Source: Dietzia cinnamea NBRC 102147 (GTDB lineage Bacteria; Actinomycetota; Actinomycetes; Mycobacteriales; Mycobacteriaceae). From it: 64,000 nt of DNA. The stretch covers positions 101,644-165,643 of the forward strand of contig NZ_BCSW01000002.1 of assembly GCF_001571065.1 (NCBI RefSeq). The letters are read 5' to 3'. The position numbers and the translations under genes were made by a program. Positions 63,497 through 64,000 of the stretch are shown piece by piece (the first letter of the stretch is position 1; every line of letters starts with the position of its first letter). Below the pieces are notes generated by a model that did not search any database, was not told the DNA's origin, and saw only the letters and a list, made by a program, of their open reading frames with translations.

Positions 63497-63923
63497 GGCG
63501 TCACGGTAAAGCACACAGCATTGCGGCGCAATAGTTTGCACGGTCCGCACGTGGTCTCTCATCACCTTGGATGTGGAAGCAGACCGAATGAGAGGCGATC
63601 GCCGGTAGCCGCGGCAGGCAGTGGCCGTGATCGAACGCTGACGTAGTGCCACCATTTCAGACGTGAGTCAACGTCCCCGGCAGTCGAAACCGGGACGGAC
63701 TGCCCAGCTTTTCGAGCGACCGGCCCTCCACAGGCCCATTGCAGCGATTCATCAACCTGGCTGGTGGGTCATCAACACCGAAGTGCCCCTGCTGATGTGA
63801 GGTCTTTTTTTCCCATTGTTTGCTGTGCGCACCCACTGACGGTGTTAGCGTCCGCAATGTGAGCATCAGTATCTTTGCTGTTGTGCTCACCCCTCCGCCA
63901 CCTAGTCGATCAGGAGAAGACAC
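63497..63923. other. Gene-free, locally AT-rich stretch
   Basis: No convincing gene in 427 bp. It contains a seven-T run (63805-63811) and a T-rich segment up to about 63821, possible -10-like hexamers TAGCGT (63846-63851) and TATCTT (63870-63875), and the ribosome binding site AGGAGAAG of the following gene. An 88-codon frame on the minus strand (63657-63923) has no recognisable features. Confidence 0.5.
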
Positions 63924-64000
63924 ATGAAAGCTCGTATCGGTGTGGTAGGGGCGACTGTCGCCACCATGGCAGCGCTCCTGGCGCCAACTGCCGCCGCACT
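63924..64000 (+). CDS. Exported protein, 5' end only
   Basis: Twenty-five codons are visible before the window ends. They encode a typical Sec signal peptide: Lys-Arg N-region (MKAR), hydrophobic core (IGVVGATVATMAALLAP) and an Ala-rich probable cleavage region (TAAA). AGGAGAAG lies 4 nt before the ATG. What the mature protein is cannot be said. Confidence 0.6.
   Translation, partial: MKARIGVVGATVATMAALLAPTAAA

Noticed and set aside
63657..63923. 88-codon minus-strand frame
   Set aside because: No recognisable domain, no good ribosome binding site, and it lies over the probable promoter of the exported protein.

Overview
This is a 64 kb stretch of a GC-rich chromosome from an actinobacterium of the order Mycobacteriales. 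Gene content and order follow the Mycobacterium tuberculosis Rv1212c to Rv1322 region with pieces removed: glgM-glgC, an Rv1220c-like methyltransferase, sigE-rseA-htrA-tatB, mrp and Rv1230c-1232c-like genes, kgd, deaD, an Rv1277/Rv1278-like pair, tRNA-Arg-argS-lysA-hom-thrC-thrB-rho-prfA-prmC-sua5-wecA-atpI-atpBEFHAGDC-nucS. The ATP synthase has one b subunit and a free delta subunit, so Mycobacterium itself is unlikely. Dietzia or a close relative fits best, but the genus is an inference from memory of such genomes.

Layout. 1-14.9 kb: the end of an RlmA-type rRNA methyltransferase, divergent glycogen/maltosyl-phosphate genes, the envelope-stress sigma unit with its anti-sigma factor and HtrA protease, TatB, Mrp, a lytic transglycosylase, an MgtE-N/CBS plus DUF1003 pair, a CitE-like lyase operon and a solitary OpuAC-like lipoprotein. 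14.9-21 kb: kgd, a membrane protein and a sugar-lactone oxidase, all on the minus strand. 21.2-25.6 kb: a tightly overlapping TetR / PLP-enzyme / M20 peptidase / MFS module. 25.6-28.4 kb: deaD and an exported HNH nuclease. 28.6-36.2 kb: two DNA-transaction operons, SNF2-SWIM and SbcD-like-SbcC-like, followed by a MarR regulator. 36.9-43.6 kb: tRNA-Arg and a run of overlapping genes argS-lysA-hom-thrC-thrB. 43.6-52.2 kb: an acyl-CoA ligase, rho with a long leader, prfA-prmC-sua5-wecA-atpI. 52.3-62 kb: the ATP synthase operon, DUF2550, nucS, a small zinc-ribbon protein and a DivIVA-like coiled-coil protein. 62-64 kb: an IS5-family element, an unknown gene whose stop codon lies at the insertion site, and the start of an exported protein.

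The most interesting signal is in 28.6-36.2 kb. Both operons start from almost identical upstream regions: a shared 16-bp block, CGTGTCGGACCGGCGT, ends exactly 14 nt before each start codon. It matches the published RecA-independent DNA-damage promoter of mycobacteria (RecA-NDp, PafBC-dependent; TGTCR core, 8 nt, then a -10 element), and both messages look leaderless. The sequence therefore points to a co-induced DNA-damage unit of a SNF2 remodeller, a SWIM zinc-finger partner and a divergent Mre11/Rad50-type nuclease that lacks the zinc hook.

Other points: many transcription units have a TANNNT box 6-9 nt before a start codon with no ribosome binding site, so leaderless transcription seems the norm here. 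atpB appears to start at CTG. Rho carries a repetitive Asn/Gln/Gly/Arg-rich insert. The IS transposase is split between two frames, and its stop codon shares a CTAG with the stop codon of the convergent neighbour.
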